Below are positions 21,009 through 28,765 of a stretch of 50,155 bases of DNA, one piece after another. The translations under genes were made by a program, and so were the position numbers. How positions within the stretch are numbered: the first letter of the stretch is position 1; each line of letters opens with the position of its first letter. Origin of the DNA: Sideroxydans sp. GTDB taxonomy: Bacteria > Pseudomonadota > Gammaproteobacteria > Burkholderiales > Gallionellaceae. The notes beneath the pieces are model-generated. The model was not told where the DNA came from. It saw nothing but the letters and a program-made list of their open reading frames with translations, and did not search any database. Location of the stretch: assembly GCA_029850585.1 (NCBI GenBank), contig JARCRQ010000097.1:1-50155 (forward strand). Reading direction: 5' to 3'.

Positions 21009-21500
21009 TTACAGCGCGGTTTGATAATGCGACAACTGTTTATCAGCAGCTAAGGCAGCGCGCAATGAAGCCACCACTTGCTCGGGTGCTACGCTGTCAG
21101 AACTAAAAATGCTCGCCATATTGTCTTTGGCAACACGATTAAACGCTGCTTGATCTTTCGCTTCAATACCGATTAAGTGCGACAAAGAAGCCAGCGTTTC
21201 ACCGCCACCCACTGACATATCGCGCGCCAGTTGTTGTTTATTGGTTTCAATAAACAAGGCGGTTTTCATTGCCGAACGCACTGTGCCGTCTTGCGTACAA
21301 CCTAACGTGCCTGTCGAAATACCGAAGGTTTGATTGCCGAATGAACCATTCGTAGTCACCGCCAACACTTGCGGTGCAACCCCTGATTGACCTTTGAATA
21401 CCATCGAACCTACGCCACAACCGCCGACGTTATCTTGTCCCGCGAATGCTGCTGTTGGTAAAGCCAAAACTAAAGAAATTACAGTAATAATCTTTTTCAT
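21009..21500 (-). CDS. DUF3015-like exported protein
   Basis: MKKIITVISLVLALPTAAFAGQDNVGGCGVGSMVFKGQSGVAPQVLAVTTNGSFGNQTFGISTGTLGC. Confidence 0.85.
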   Translation of the reverse strand: MKKIITVISLVLALPTAAFAGQDNVGGCGVGSMVFKGQSGVAPQVLAVTTNGSFGNQTFGISTGTLGCTQDGTVRSAMKTALFIETNKQQLARDMSVGGGETLASLSHLIGIEAKDQAAFNRVAKDNMASIFSSDSVAPEQVVASLRAALAADKQLSHYQTAL

Positions 21501-21586
21501 GTTTGCTCCCAGAATAGTTGAAAGGTTGTGCATTTCTACGCCGACAATGCGGTTGGGTTTATACAGGCTGCATTTCAAAGTTGTCA

Positions 21587-21622
21587 AATAAAAAAGGGAA
21601 GCCATCGTCTCCCTTTTTTATT
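21587..21622. terminator. Hairpin with A/T flanks, possible bidirectional terminator
   Basis: AAATAAAAAAGGGA-agccatcgtc-TCCCTTTTTTATTT. Confidence 0.7.
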
Positions 21623-21756
21623 TGCTGCTGTTACTTGATAGGACTGGCTGCGCTTAAGTCATCTACGCGGGGGGGGGTAGCCTTATCACTATTTCAAATC
21701 CATCATCAGCGCATTGATATAGATGAATGAATCTAGCGCGCCAGAATGTGCTTCGT

Positions 21757-22035
21757 TTAGTGCGGCAAGGTTGCATCATTTAGCGATAAGGCACTATCGG
21801 CATACTTATTTTGCATATCCCAAACTATCGTATCCGCACTAAAATCTTGCTCATTCGGCCAGCGAATGCCGTGATGTGCGGGGCGTACTAAACGAAAATA
21901 GCTTACATCGCACAAATCTTTGAATGCCCCGCCGCCTAGGTAAGGCTTCACATCGAAAATGCCGCGAACCCCATCACGCGTCACAATATCTATTCGGAAA
22001 TCCGCCAATGGAATCGCTTGGATTATCGTATCCAT
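21757..22035 (-). CDS. DUF2442 domain-containing protein
   Basis: 92 aa; FRIDIVTRDGVRGIFDVKPYL...RPAHHGIRWPNEQDFSADTIVWD. Confidence 0.75.
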   Translation of the reverse strand: MDTIIQAIPLADFRIDIVTRDGVRGIFDVKPYLGGGAFKDLCDVSYFRLVRPAHHGIRWPNEQDFSADTIVWDMQNKYADSALSLNDATLPH

Positions 22036-22046
22036 AAATTACCTCC

Positions 22047-22316
22047 TTACTTAAGTGGATCAATCTTGAAGACGGGCTCACCCGCCACCGCCAATTTCCA
22101 ATCAGTCATCAGGCTCTCTCTATGAATTTCTATCCACGCTTGCACCAACTTCATCTTGGCAGGCGGCAAACTGCCGCTCAACACTTCGCCATCGTCAATT
22201 GCAATGGAAGCCTCAAACTCAACGTATTCAGCATGTAAGTGAGGGCGATTGTGTTGTTTGTTATCGTAGAAATACATCAAAATCAGAATCCCATAAAACA
22301 TCGAGATGGTTGGCAT
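22047..22316 (-). CDS. DUF4160 domain-containing protein
   Basis: MPTISMFYGILILMYFYDNKQHNRPHLHAEYVEFEASIAIDDGEVLSGSLPPAKMKLVQAWIEIHRESL; HxPHxH-type motif. Confidence 0.85.
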   Translation of the reverse strand: MPTISMFYGILILMYFYDNKQHNRPHLHAEYVEFEASIAIDDGEVLSGSLPPAKMKLVQAWIEIHRESLMTDWKLAVAGEPVFKIDPLK

Positions 22317-22383
22317 GTTTTTCTCCCTCAATACAAGTCGCGCAATATAACGGCAAGCACAGTGTGTAGCAATCTGCAAGCGC

Positions 22384-22420
22384 AAAAAAACAGGGGAGAA
22401 CGAAGTCTCCCCTGTTTGAT
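22384..22420. terminator. Terminator-like hairpin
   Basis: AAACAGGGGAGA-acgaag-TCTCCCCTGTTT. Confidence 0.65.
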
Positions 22421-22489
22421 TTACGCCTGTTGTGAGGTGTATTTTGCTTACGCTAAATGCACCTCACGCGAGTTGAAAGTTGCCTGTTC

Positions 22490-23719
22490 TTAGAACAATG
22501 CTTCCATCATCAAGCCAGTTTCTGTTTTGCCTGCTGGTGTAACACCACCAACTGCATTCCAAGCTGCGCCTGAGTTGCGAGTGTGAGTCAATGACAACTC
22601 AATGTTTTGTGCCAACTCGTAAGTCGCACCCAACATCAAACCATTGTCGCCGCCGTCAACCGCCGCACCTGTTTTCGCCATACGAACACCCGCGATTACA
22701 GTAGCGATATGAGGAATCACACCGATTTCGCCCACTACGTTCAATGAACGACGTGCATTAGTACCCGCGTTCAATACGTTAATTTCGCCTACTTTAGCAA
22801 CTGGAGCAGAGCCGTATGATGCGTAGAAACCTGCTGGCAAATCAGCCACTTCACCTTGCAACTGCGCGTCGATGATAGTTGCCTTCATTACTTGACCAGG
22901 AACAGTGCCAGTAAAGCCACTGAAGTTTTGGATACCAAAACCTGCGTCAAAACCTGCTACGTCCATGTTTGCTGCAACACGAGCGTAAGTGGTAGGCAAC
23001 TGACCTGCGCCTGCGCCAGGAGTCAATGGTGAACCACCCACTGAAATAAATTTACCGATATTGACAAAACCCATGCTGTTGTTAGCGACCAAAGAGATAC
23101 CAGTTGCAGCACCGTTAGTTGCCAAGTATTGCGAAGCTGACGTTACGTTAGTGTGGTTACCCGCACCGCCGTTAGCTGTTTTGCTACCGTTGTAGAACGA
23201 AGTTTTATGGGTGTTAGCCGCACCAGTGTTTTGTGTTTCAAAGCTGTAAGCCACGCCTTGACCACCACTTGTGTGAGCAACAAAACCTACACGCGCATCA
23301 GCAACAGGGAACAATACTGCCAATTTTGCCGCACCTGCGATTTCTGACAAGAAACCTGCGAATTCAGAAATACGACCACCCAAGAAAATAGCAGTTTCAC
23401 CACCGCTTGAAGGTACGGTGTAACGTGCTGCGTTAGGGGTACCTGAAACGGTTTCATAACGCATCGTGGTCAAAATACCCATGTTCAAGCGATCAGGAAT
23501 ATCCAAATGATCGCCTTCAACTTTACCTTGCGCGCCCATCATGGTGAAGCCAGCTGACTTAAATGCGCGACCAAAACCATTCAACAATGGGAAATGTTGG
23601 AAGTGACAAGCCGAACAAGCCATGCCTGTTTGACGTGCAAAAACGGGAACAGCAGATGCTTCAGGAGCAAATGCAACAGCAGCCATCACGCCTGCCAAAG
23701 AGAGAACGATTTTCTTCAT
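22490..23719 (-). CDS. Predicted outer-membrane beta-barrel protein with N-terminal heme c motif (Cyc2-like fused cytochrome-porin architecture)
   Basis: 409 aa; signal peptide MKKIVLSLAGVMAAVAFAPEASA, then VPVFARQTGMACSACHFQHFPLLNGFGRAFKSAGFTM with a single CXXCH; amphipathic strand-like remainder; C-terminal Phe (MMEALF). Confidence 0.6.
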   Translation of the reverse strand: MKKIVLSLAGVMAAVAFAPEASAVPVFARQTGMACSACHFQHFPLLNGFGRAFKSAGFTMMGAQGKVEGDHLDIPDRLNMGILTTMRYETVSGTPNAARYTVPSSGGETAIFLGGRISEFAGFLSEIAGAAKLAVLFPVADARVGFVAHTSGGQGVAYSFETQNTGAANTHKTSFYNGSKTANGGAGNHTNVTSASQYLATNGAATGISLVANNSMGFVNIGKFISVGGSPLTPGAGAGQLPTTYARVAANMDVAGFDAGFGIQNFSGFTGTVPGQVMKATIIDAQLQGEVADLPAGFYASYGSAPVAKVGEINVLNAGTNARRSLNVVGEIGVIPHIATVIAGVRMAKTGAAVDGGDNGLMLGATYELAQNIELSLTHTRNSGAAWNAVGGVTPAGKTETGLMMEALF

Positions 23720-23915
23720 TTTGAAATCCTCGAAATTAAAAAAGTTTATGTGTAGCTCGGTTTATATACAGCACCAACAGATCCTCCCTGCTAGAACTGG
23801 CGCGCAATTTATAGAAATTTGCAAAACCGTGTGAAGTTAATTTTGCGCAGTGTGGTTTTTTTGCAACAAACGGTATAAAGCGTTTCGGGACTCGTCGTTA
23901 GTCGAGGCAATCCAG

Positions 23916-24287
23916 CTAATGAATAATGTGCGCACTTAATCCTAGCCGCGTACTTTCTGCTAATAAGCGTTTGTCGCGCGTCCACAGCAACACACTGGGA
24001 TTCAAGCGCAGCGCGGCTAATAAGCTGGCATCAACATAGCCGATACCTTTGCCAAACAACGATTGAGTTTCGATGAAAAGCAAAGTCTCTACCGCACTAG
24101 CAGGATTGAGTTGCGCTAGGTTTTGCAAGGCACTCAATACGGCAGGACGGTTTTTCAAATGCCCCAATGCTAATTCGCCAATAACCGCCTCGTGCGTCAC
24201 CACCTGCCCTGCTGTCAGTAAATGCGAGAGTGTTGCATCGGCTTGGCGTAAGTGGTCTATCCAGACCGAGGTATCGACCAAAATCAT
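23916..24287 (-). CDS. vapC: PIN-domain ribonuclease toxin, VapC type
   Basis: MILVDTSVWIDHLRQADATL...HEAVIGELALG...GYVDASLLAALRL...LWTRDKRL: conserved PIN acidic residues. Confidence 0.9.
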   Translation of the reverse strand: MILVDTSVWIDHLRQADATLSHLLTAGQVVTHEAVIGELALGHLKNRPAVLSALQNLAQLNPASAVETLLFIETQSLFGKGIGYVDASLLAALRLNPSVLLWTRDKRLLAESTRLGLSAHIIH

Positions 24288-24481
24288 ATTGGCTTGGTTT
24301 GGCGACGTGGCACGGCAATTAAGTTGGGCTCTGTACCGCCCAGCAAAGCTAAGCGTTTGGCACTTTCACGCTGGATTAACGCCTTGAGTGCCTCGCGCAC
24401 CAAGGCGGTTTTATCCAGCCCGCCCGTCAAAGCAAAAGCTTTTTCCAGTAAGTCGTCGTCCAAAGCAAGAGTGGTACGCAT
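24284..24481 (-). CDS. vapB: VapB-type antitoxin
   Basis: MRTTLALDDDLLEKAFALTGGLDKTALVREALKALIQRESAKRLALLGG; 4-bp overlap with vapC. Confidence 0.88.
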   Translation of the reverse strand: MRTTLALDDDLLEKAFALTGGLDKTALVREALKALIQRESAKRLALLGGTEPNLIAVPRRQTKPI

Positions 24482-24615
24482 GTTTTTCTCCTAATCTCTC
24501 AATTTTGTGAGCTTTAATTTTAACATCAAACAATGCTACTTTTGATGACTTTGAAGTCGCCACAGTTTTACGCGTGTTATCGTGTGGAATACATACAACG
24601 CTTTAGGAGATTTTA

Positions 24616-24843
24616 ATGCACAAACGAATGACGATTAGCCTCACCGAAGAGGTGTATGACGGCTTGTATCGCACCATTGGTAAGCGGCGCATGAGTAAAT
24701 TCATTGAGGATTTGCTCAAGCCACATGTCTTAGGCTCGGCATTATAAAATGGCTATCGCGCGATGGCACAAGACCAAGCGCGTGAAGCCGATGCGAGCGA
24801 ATGGTGTAACGCGCTGTTGATTCACTTAGGCTTGCCTAAATAA
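24616..24843 (+). pseudogene. Antitoxin-like gene interrupted by an in-frame TAA
   Basis: Manual translation: MHKRMTISLTEEVYDGLYRTIGKRRMSKFIEDLLKPHVLGSAL*NGYRAMAQDQAREADASEWCNALLIHLGLPK*. Stop at 24745-24747; the same frame continues with antitoxin-like C-terminal sequence. Confidence 0.7.
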
Positions 24844-24849
24844 GCCATT

Positions 24850-25416
24850 TCACGCTTGAGCGGCGGATAAAAACCTTGCCGCAATCAGTCCGTTGACAAC
24901 ACCAAACACCAGTGCGGCGGCAGCAAAAATCGGGATGAGGTAGGCGATGCCGTGGTGCGGAATAAGCCACACATAGACCACGGCGAGTTGCCCTGCGATA
25001 TGCGCGAAAGCGGCGAGGATGCTATGCGTAACCACACCAAACGCGCGCTTAGGTAAATGTTGCGCGACTGCCAATACCACTAAGCTACACAACGCGCCCG
25101 CCAAGCCGAGAAAAAATCCTGGCGTTAGAAAGTTACCAAACAGCAAACTACCCGCGACCACGCGCAACAGCGACACCCACGCAGCAATGCGCCAGCCAAA
25201 TCGCTGCAACACAATCAAAGTCACGATATTCGCCAAGCCAGGCTTCACCCCCGGCAAGAGCGACGGAATGGCGTTTTCAAGCAGCGTCAAGCCCAACGCC
25301 ACCGCCGCCATGCGCGCGACGTGATGATCTTGCGCGTCAGGATTGAGCATCAAAATTGAGGGGGTCGTTGAGTTCAGCGCAACGCTTACCTGTGTATTTT
25401 TATACTCACTCTTCAT
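24850..25416 (-). CDS. Gx transporter / heptaprenyl diphosphate synthase component I-like membrane protein
   Basis: ARMAAVALGLTLLENAIPSLLPGVKPGLANIVTLIVLQRFGWRIAAWVSLLRVVAGSLLFG. ATG 25416 preferred over the longer track ORF, whose N-terminus reads through a REP-like repeat. Confidence 0.8.
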   Translation of the reverse strand: MKSEYKNTQVSVALNSTTPSILMLNPDAQDHHVARMAAVALGLTLLENAIPSLLPGVKPGLANIVTLIVLQRFGWRIAAWVSLLRVVAGSLLFGNFLTPGFFLGLAGALCSLVVLAVAQHLPKRAFGVVTHSILAAFAHIAGQLAVVYVWLIPHHGIAYLIPIFAAAALVFGVVNGLIAARFLSAAQA

Positions 25417-25455
25417 TTTGTATCCACACACAATTGGGGTATATGAAATAGGGTT

Positions 25456-25522
25456 TGTAGGAGGGGACTTGTCGGGCGATAGCCGTACGAAAAAACATCG
25501 CTCGACAAGTCGAGCTCCCACC
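25456..25522. repeat. REP-like palindromic repeat, copy 1
   Basis: TGTAGGAGGGGACTTGTCGGGCGAT ... ATCGCTCGACAAGTCGAGCTCCCACCA; imperfect inverted repeat matching the copy at 28267. Confidence 0.8.
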
Positions 25523-25559
25523 ATAGCGGCGACTTCTCTACACCGCTCCTAACTCAATC

Positions 25560-25934
25560 CTAGTAGCTCAAGCTGTCATATTTTTTGTCGCGCCCGACTA
25601 ATTCGACACTGACTTGGTTAGGCAGGCACAAGGCAATTTCGCCGGCTTGTTGCAGCCAGCCTTGGCGCACGCAGTATTGTCTGGGGCTGGGGTCGGAGCT
25701 GATGCGGGCGCGATGCTTCACGATGCTGACAATGCTGATGCCCAGATGCCCAGGCACACTGATTTGCTGGTCTTTTGCCAAGCTCACGTCTAAGAAAATT
25801 TTGCCGCCGCTGCGGATTACCGCGCGCTCGGCTGCTGCGCCGCTCCATATTTTTAAGCTCAACAAAACGATGCCGAATGCGGCAACCATGATGAGCAAAA
25901 TATCGCCAAATTTGAGGTGCTGCATGAGCGACAT
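25560..25934 (-). CDS. NusG domain II-containing protein, membrane-anchored
   Basis: MSLMQHLKFGDILLIMVAAFGIVLLSLKIW TM segment; PGHLGISIVSIVKHRARISSDPSPRQYCVRQGWLQQAGEIALCLPNQVSVEL. Confidence 0.8.
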   Translation of the reverse strand: MSLMQHLKFGDILLIMVAAFGIVLLSLKIWSGAAAERAVIRSGGKIFLDVSLAKDQQISVPGHLGISIVSIVKHRARISSDPSPRQYCVRQGWLQQAGEIALCLPNQVSVELVGRDKKYDSLSY

Positions 25935-26773
25935 TAAGGGGGTAATTCGCGATGACGAATTAACACTTGCTGGGTCGCCGCAAAATGTTTCGCCAATTTT
26001 TCGACCAGATAGACCGAGCGGTGTTGTCCGCCTGTGCAGCCGATTGCGACGGTGAAATAGCTGCGATTATCGGCAATAAAATTGGGCAACCAACGCGTAA
26101 TAAAAGTTTGAATATCACCTGCCATCGCCTGTGCATCGGGCGTGTCATCTAAAAAGGCAATGACGGGTAAGTCTCGTCCCGTCAAGGGTTGCAAGGCGGG
26201 GTTGTAATGCGGATTAGGTAAGCAGCGCACATCAAACACAAAATCGGCATCGAGCGGAATGCCGTGCTTAAACCCAAACGATTCAAATAGCAGCGTGATA
26301 TTGGCGTGATCCAAAGCAACGAATTGTTTTATCCAAGCGCGCAAGGCGTTGGCAGAAATATCACTGGTGTCGATGCGATGCCCGATGTCGCTGATGTTGG
26401 CTAATAAATCACGCTCTAACTGCACGCATTCAGGCAAGGTCAACACGCCGTTATTGAGCGGATGCAGGCGGCGACTTTCGGAAAAGCGTTTCACTAAAGT
26501 GTCGCTTTGCGCATCTAAAAAAATCACATGCACTTGCACGCCACGCGCCTTTAATTCTTCTAATAATAGCGGTACATGCGGCGCGCTATTGGCACTGCGC
26601 ACATCAATGCTCACGGCAATTTTGCGGTAGCCCGAAGCCTGTAAATGTGCGACTAAAGTGGCGAGTAATTCGGCAGGCAAATTGTCCACACAGTAATAGC
26701 CGCTGTCTTCTAACACCTTGAGCGCGACGCTTTTGCCTGAGCCTGATAAGCCGCTGATTAAAAATAATTGCAT
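25934..26773 (-). CDS. rapZ: RNase adapter RapZ
   Basis: MQLFLISGLSGSGKSVALKVLEDSGYYCVDNLP...VAIGCTGGQHRSVYL. Confidence 0.96.
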   Translation of the reverse strand: MQLFLISGLSGSGKSVALKVLEDSGYYCVDNLPAELLATLVAHLQASGYRKIAVSIDVRSANSAPHVPLLLEELKARGVQVHVIFLDAQSDTLVKRFSESRRLHPLNNGVLTLPECVQLERDLLANISDIGHRIDTSDISANALRAWIKQFVALDHANITLLFESFGFKHGIPLDADFVFDVRCLPNPHYNPALQPLTGRDLPVIAFLDDTPDAQAMAGDIQTFITRWLPNFIADNRSYFTVAIGCTGGQHRSVYLVEKLAKHFAATQQVLIRHRELPP

Positions 26774-26774
26774 G

Positions 26775-27710
26775 TCAGCGCGCCATCATTTGTTCGTGGC
26801 GCGCGACGAATTCGTCCATGGTGTTTATGCCGCGCTGTTGCAACACAAAGTTGCGCGCCGCCGCTTCCACCAACACCGCCAAGTTGCGCCCCGCCACCAC
26901 GGGAATGTTCACCGTGCTGATGTTCACGCCGAGAATTTCTTGATGCAAATCGTTGCTCGGCAATCTATCTACTTGCGACAAATCGCCGCCTTCAGGGCGT
27001 TGCAAATGGACGATGAGCTTGAGGCTTTTTTTGCGCCGCACGGCGGTCTCGCCGAACATGGTGCGGATGTTCAAAATACCTAAGCCGCGCACTTCGAGAA
27101 AATCGCGCAACAGCTCTGGACATCTGCCTTCCAGCGTGTCGGGCGCGATGCGATGCAGCTCGACAATGTCATCCGCCACCAGCCCGTTGCCGCGCGTAAT
27201 CAGCTCCAAGCCCAGCTCACTTTTACCCACCGCGCTCTCGCCAGTAATCATTACGCCTACGCCCAACACGTCAAGAAACACACCATGACGCGTGGTCGAA
27301 TCGGCTAATTCTTTGGCTAGATAATGGCGGATTAGCCACATCAAATGCACGCTGGGCTTGGGCGACGCAAATAAGGGAATATCGGAATCATTGGCGAATG
27401 CCAATAAGGCAGCAGGGATTTTTGCTGCGCCCGCGACGATTAAACAGGTCGTGCCTTGCACCACTATTTTGGCAAATGCTGCGTCGCGCTTTGTCGCACT
27501 CAAGCCGTCAAAATATGCCAGCTCGGTGTCGCTCAACACCTGTATCCAATTGGGGTGAATTAAGTTGAGATGACCAATCAGACCTTTGTTAGAAGCCTCT
27601 ACCTCATCGCTGTCGATAATATAATTTTCGCCATCCGCGCCCGCCACGCGCGTCAGTTGCAAGCGTTCTTGCTTGTCTTCAAACAACTGGCGAATGTTGA
27701 CTACGCTCAT
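26775..27710 (-). CDS. hprK: HPr kinase/phosphorylase
   Basis: MSVVNIRQLFEDKQERLQLT...GVGVMITGESAVGKSELGLELITRGNGLVADD (Walker A), HprK signature VRGLGILNIRTMFGETAVR. Confidence 0.95.
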   Translation of the reverse strand: MSVVNIRQLFEDKQERLQLTRVAGADGENYIIDSDEVEASNKGLIGHLNLIHPNWIQVLSDTELAYFDGLSATKRDAAFAKIVVQGTTCLIVAGAAKIPAALLAFANDSDIPLFASPKPSVHLMWLIRHYLAKELADSTTRHGVFLDVLGVGVMITGESAVGKSELGLELITRGNGLVADDIVELHRIAPDTLEGRCPELLRDFLEVRGLGILNIRTMFGETAVRRKKSLKLIVHLQRPEGGDLSQVDRLPSNDLHQEILGVNISTVNIPVVAGRNLAVLVEAAARNFVLQQRGINTMDEFVARHEQMMAR

Positions 27711-28168
27711 TCGTTGATTTCCCAATTCACAAACAAAGCATGAATGCTGGCGGCATCCACGCAGGCGTTGAGCTGGCGGCGAAATTCTGGGTCGCTAAAC
27801 ATTTGCGCCAATTCGCCCAAAATTTGCAAATGCAAATCGGTGGCACGCTCTGGCACCAGCAACACAAAAATCATCTCCACTGGCGCACCATCGGGCGCAT
27901 CAAACGGGATGGGATGACGGGTGCGAATAAATGCAGCGGTTGCATCACGCAACTTGGCGATACGTCCATGCGGAATCGCCACGCCCTCGCCTAGGCCTGT
28001 AGAGCCGAGCTTTTCGCGCGCGAACAAACTATCGAACACCACGCTGCGGGCAATTTGCTGACTGTTCTCAAACAATAATCCAGCTCGTTCAAACACGCGT
28101 TTTTTACTGCTAGATTCAGTATCCAACAACACATTATCGGGGTGCAAAATTTTGCTAATTAAATTCAT
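27707..28168 (-). CDS. ptsN: PTS IIA-like nitrogen regulatory protein
   Basis: MNLISKILHPDNVLLDTESSSKKRVFERAGLLFEN...GLGEGVAIPHGRI. Confidence 0.93.
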   Translation of the reverse strand: MNLISKILHPDNVLLDTESSSKKRVFERAGLLFENSQQIARSVVFDSLFAREKLGSTGLGEGVAIPHGRIAKLRDATAAFIRTRHPIPFDAPDGAPVEMIFVLLVPERATDLHLQILGELAQMFSDPEFRRQLNACVDAASIHALFVNWEINE

Positions 28169-28266
28169 GGCATGACTCTTTATTAACAACGCTTAATTTA
28201 ACAACTAAAGGCAAGCGTGTAATTCAAATGCGGGAGTTCGTAGAAACTCAATTTAATGCTGGGACT

Positions 28267-28332
28267 TGTAGGAGCTCGATTTATCGGGCGATAACTGCAC
28301 CTAAAAATCGCTCGATAAATCGAGCTCCTACA
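28267..28332. repeat. REP-like palindromic repeat, copy 2
   Basis: TGTAGGAGCTCGATTTATCGGGCGAT (28267-28292) and ATCGCTCGATAAATCGAGCTCCTACA (28307-28332); arms match 25/26. Confidence 0.88.
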
Positions 28333-28385
28333 CTTGTTCTTCAGACGCAGCGGGTGTCTCAAAGATTTCAGATTTGCAGACAAAA

Positions 28386-28406
28386 TAAAGCGGCATCGCT
28401 GCCGCT
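28386..28406 (-). terminator. Terminator-like hairpin downstream of hpf
   Basis: On minus strand: AAGCGGCAGCGATGCCGCTT followed by TATTTT. Confidence 0.7.
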
Positions 28407-28423
28407 TGTGGACTTACTTAGAC

Positions 28424-28750
28424 TTACTCGGCCGCGACAGGGTGTTGACCCGATACATCGTGGCGGCGGTCAGCCAGTTTTTCTTTGTGCTTCATCACTT
28501 GGCGATCCAATTTGTCAATCAGCGTATCAATCGCGGCGTACAGATTTTCATCTTCGCATTCGACAAATACATCTTTGCCACTCATATGCACCGTTGCTTC
28601 AGCTTTTTGCTTGAGCTTTTCCACTGACAAAATAATTTGCACGTCGATGACGTTCTCAAAATGACGTTTGATTTTGCCGATTTTGCTGGTGGCATATTCA
28701 CGAATGGCAGGGGTGATTTCAACGTGGTGACCAGTGATATTCAAGTTCAT
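28424..28750 (-). CDS. hpf: Ribosome hibernation promoting factor
   Basis: MNLNITGHHVEITPAIREYATSKIGKIKRHFENVIDVQIILSVEK. Confidence 0.95.
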   Translation of the reverse strand: MNLNITGHHVEITPAIREYATSKIGKIKRHFENVIDVQIILSVEKLKQKAEATVHMSGKDVFVECEDENLYAAIDTLIDKLDRQVMKHKEKLADRRHDVSGQHPVAAE

Positions 28751-28765
28751 GGTGAGCTCCTAAGG

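Noticed and set aside
28198-28614. Short ORFs on both strands over the 28267 repeat
   Set aside because: They translate the REP-like palindrome and flanks; no support as proteins.
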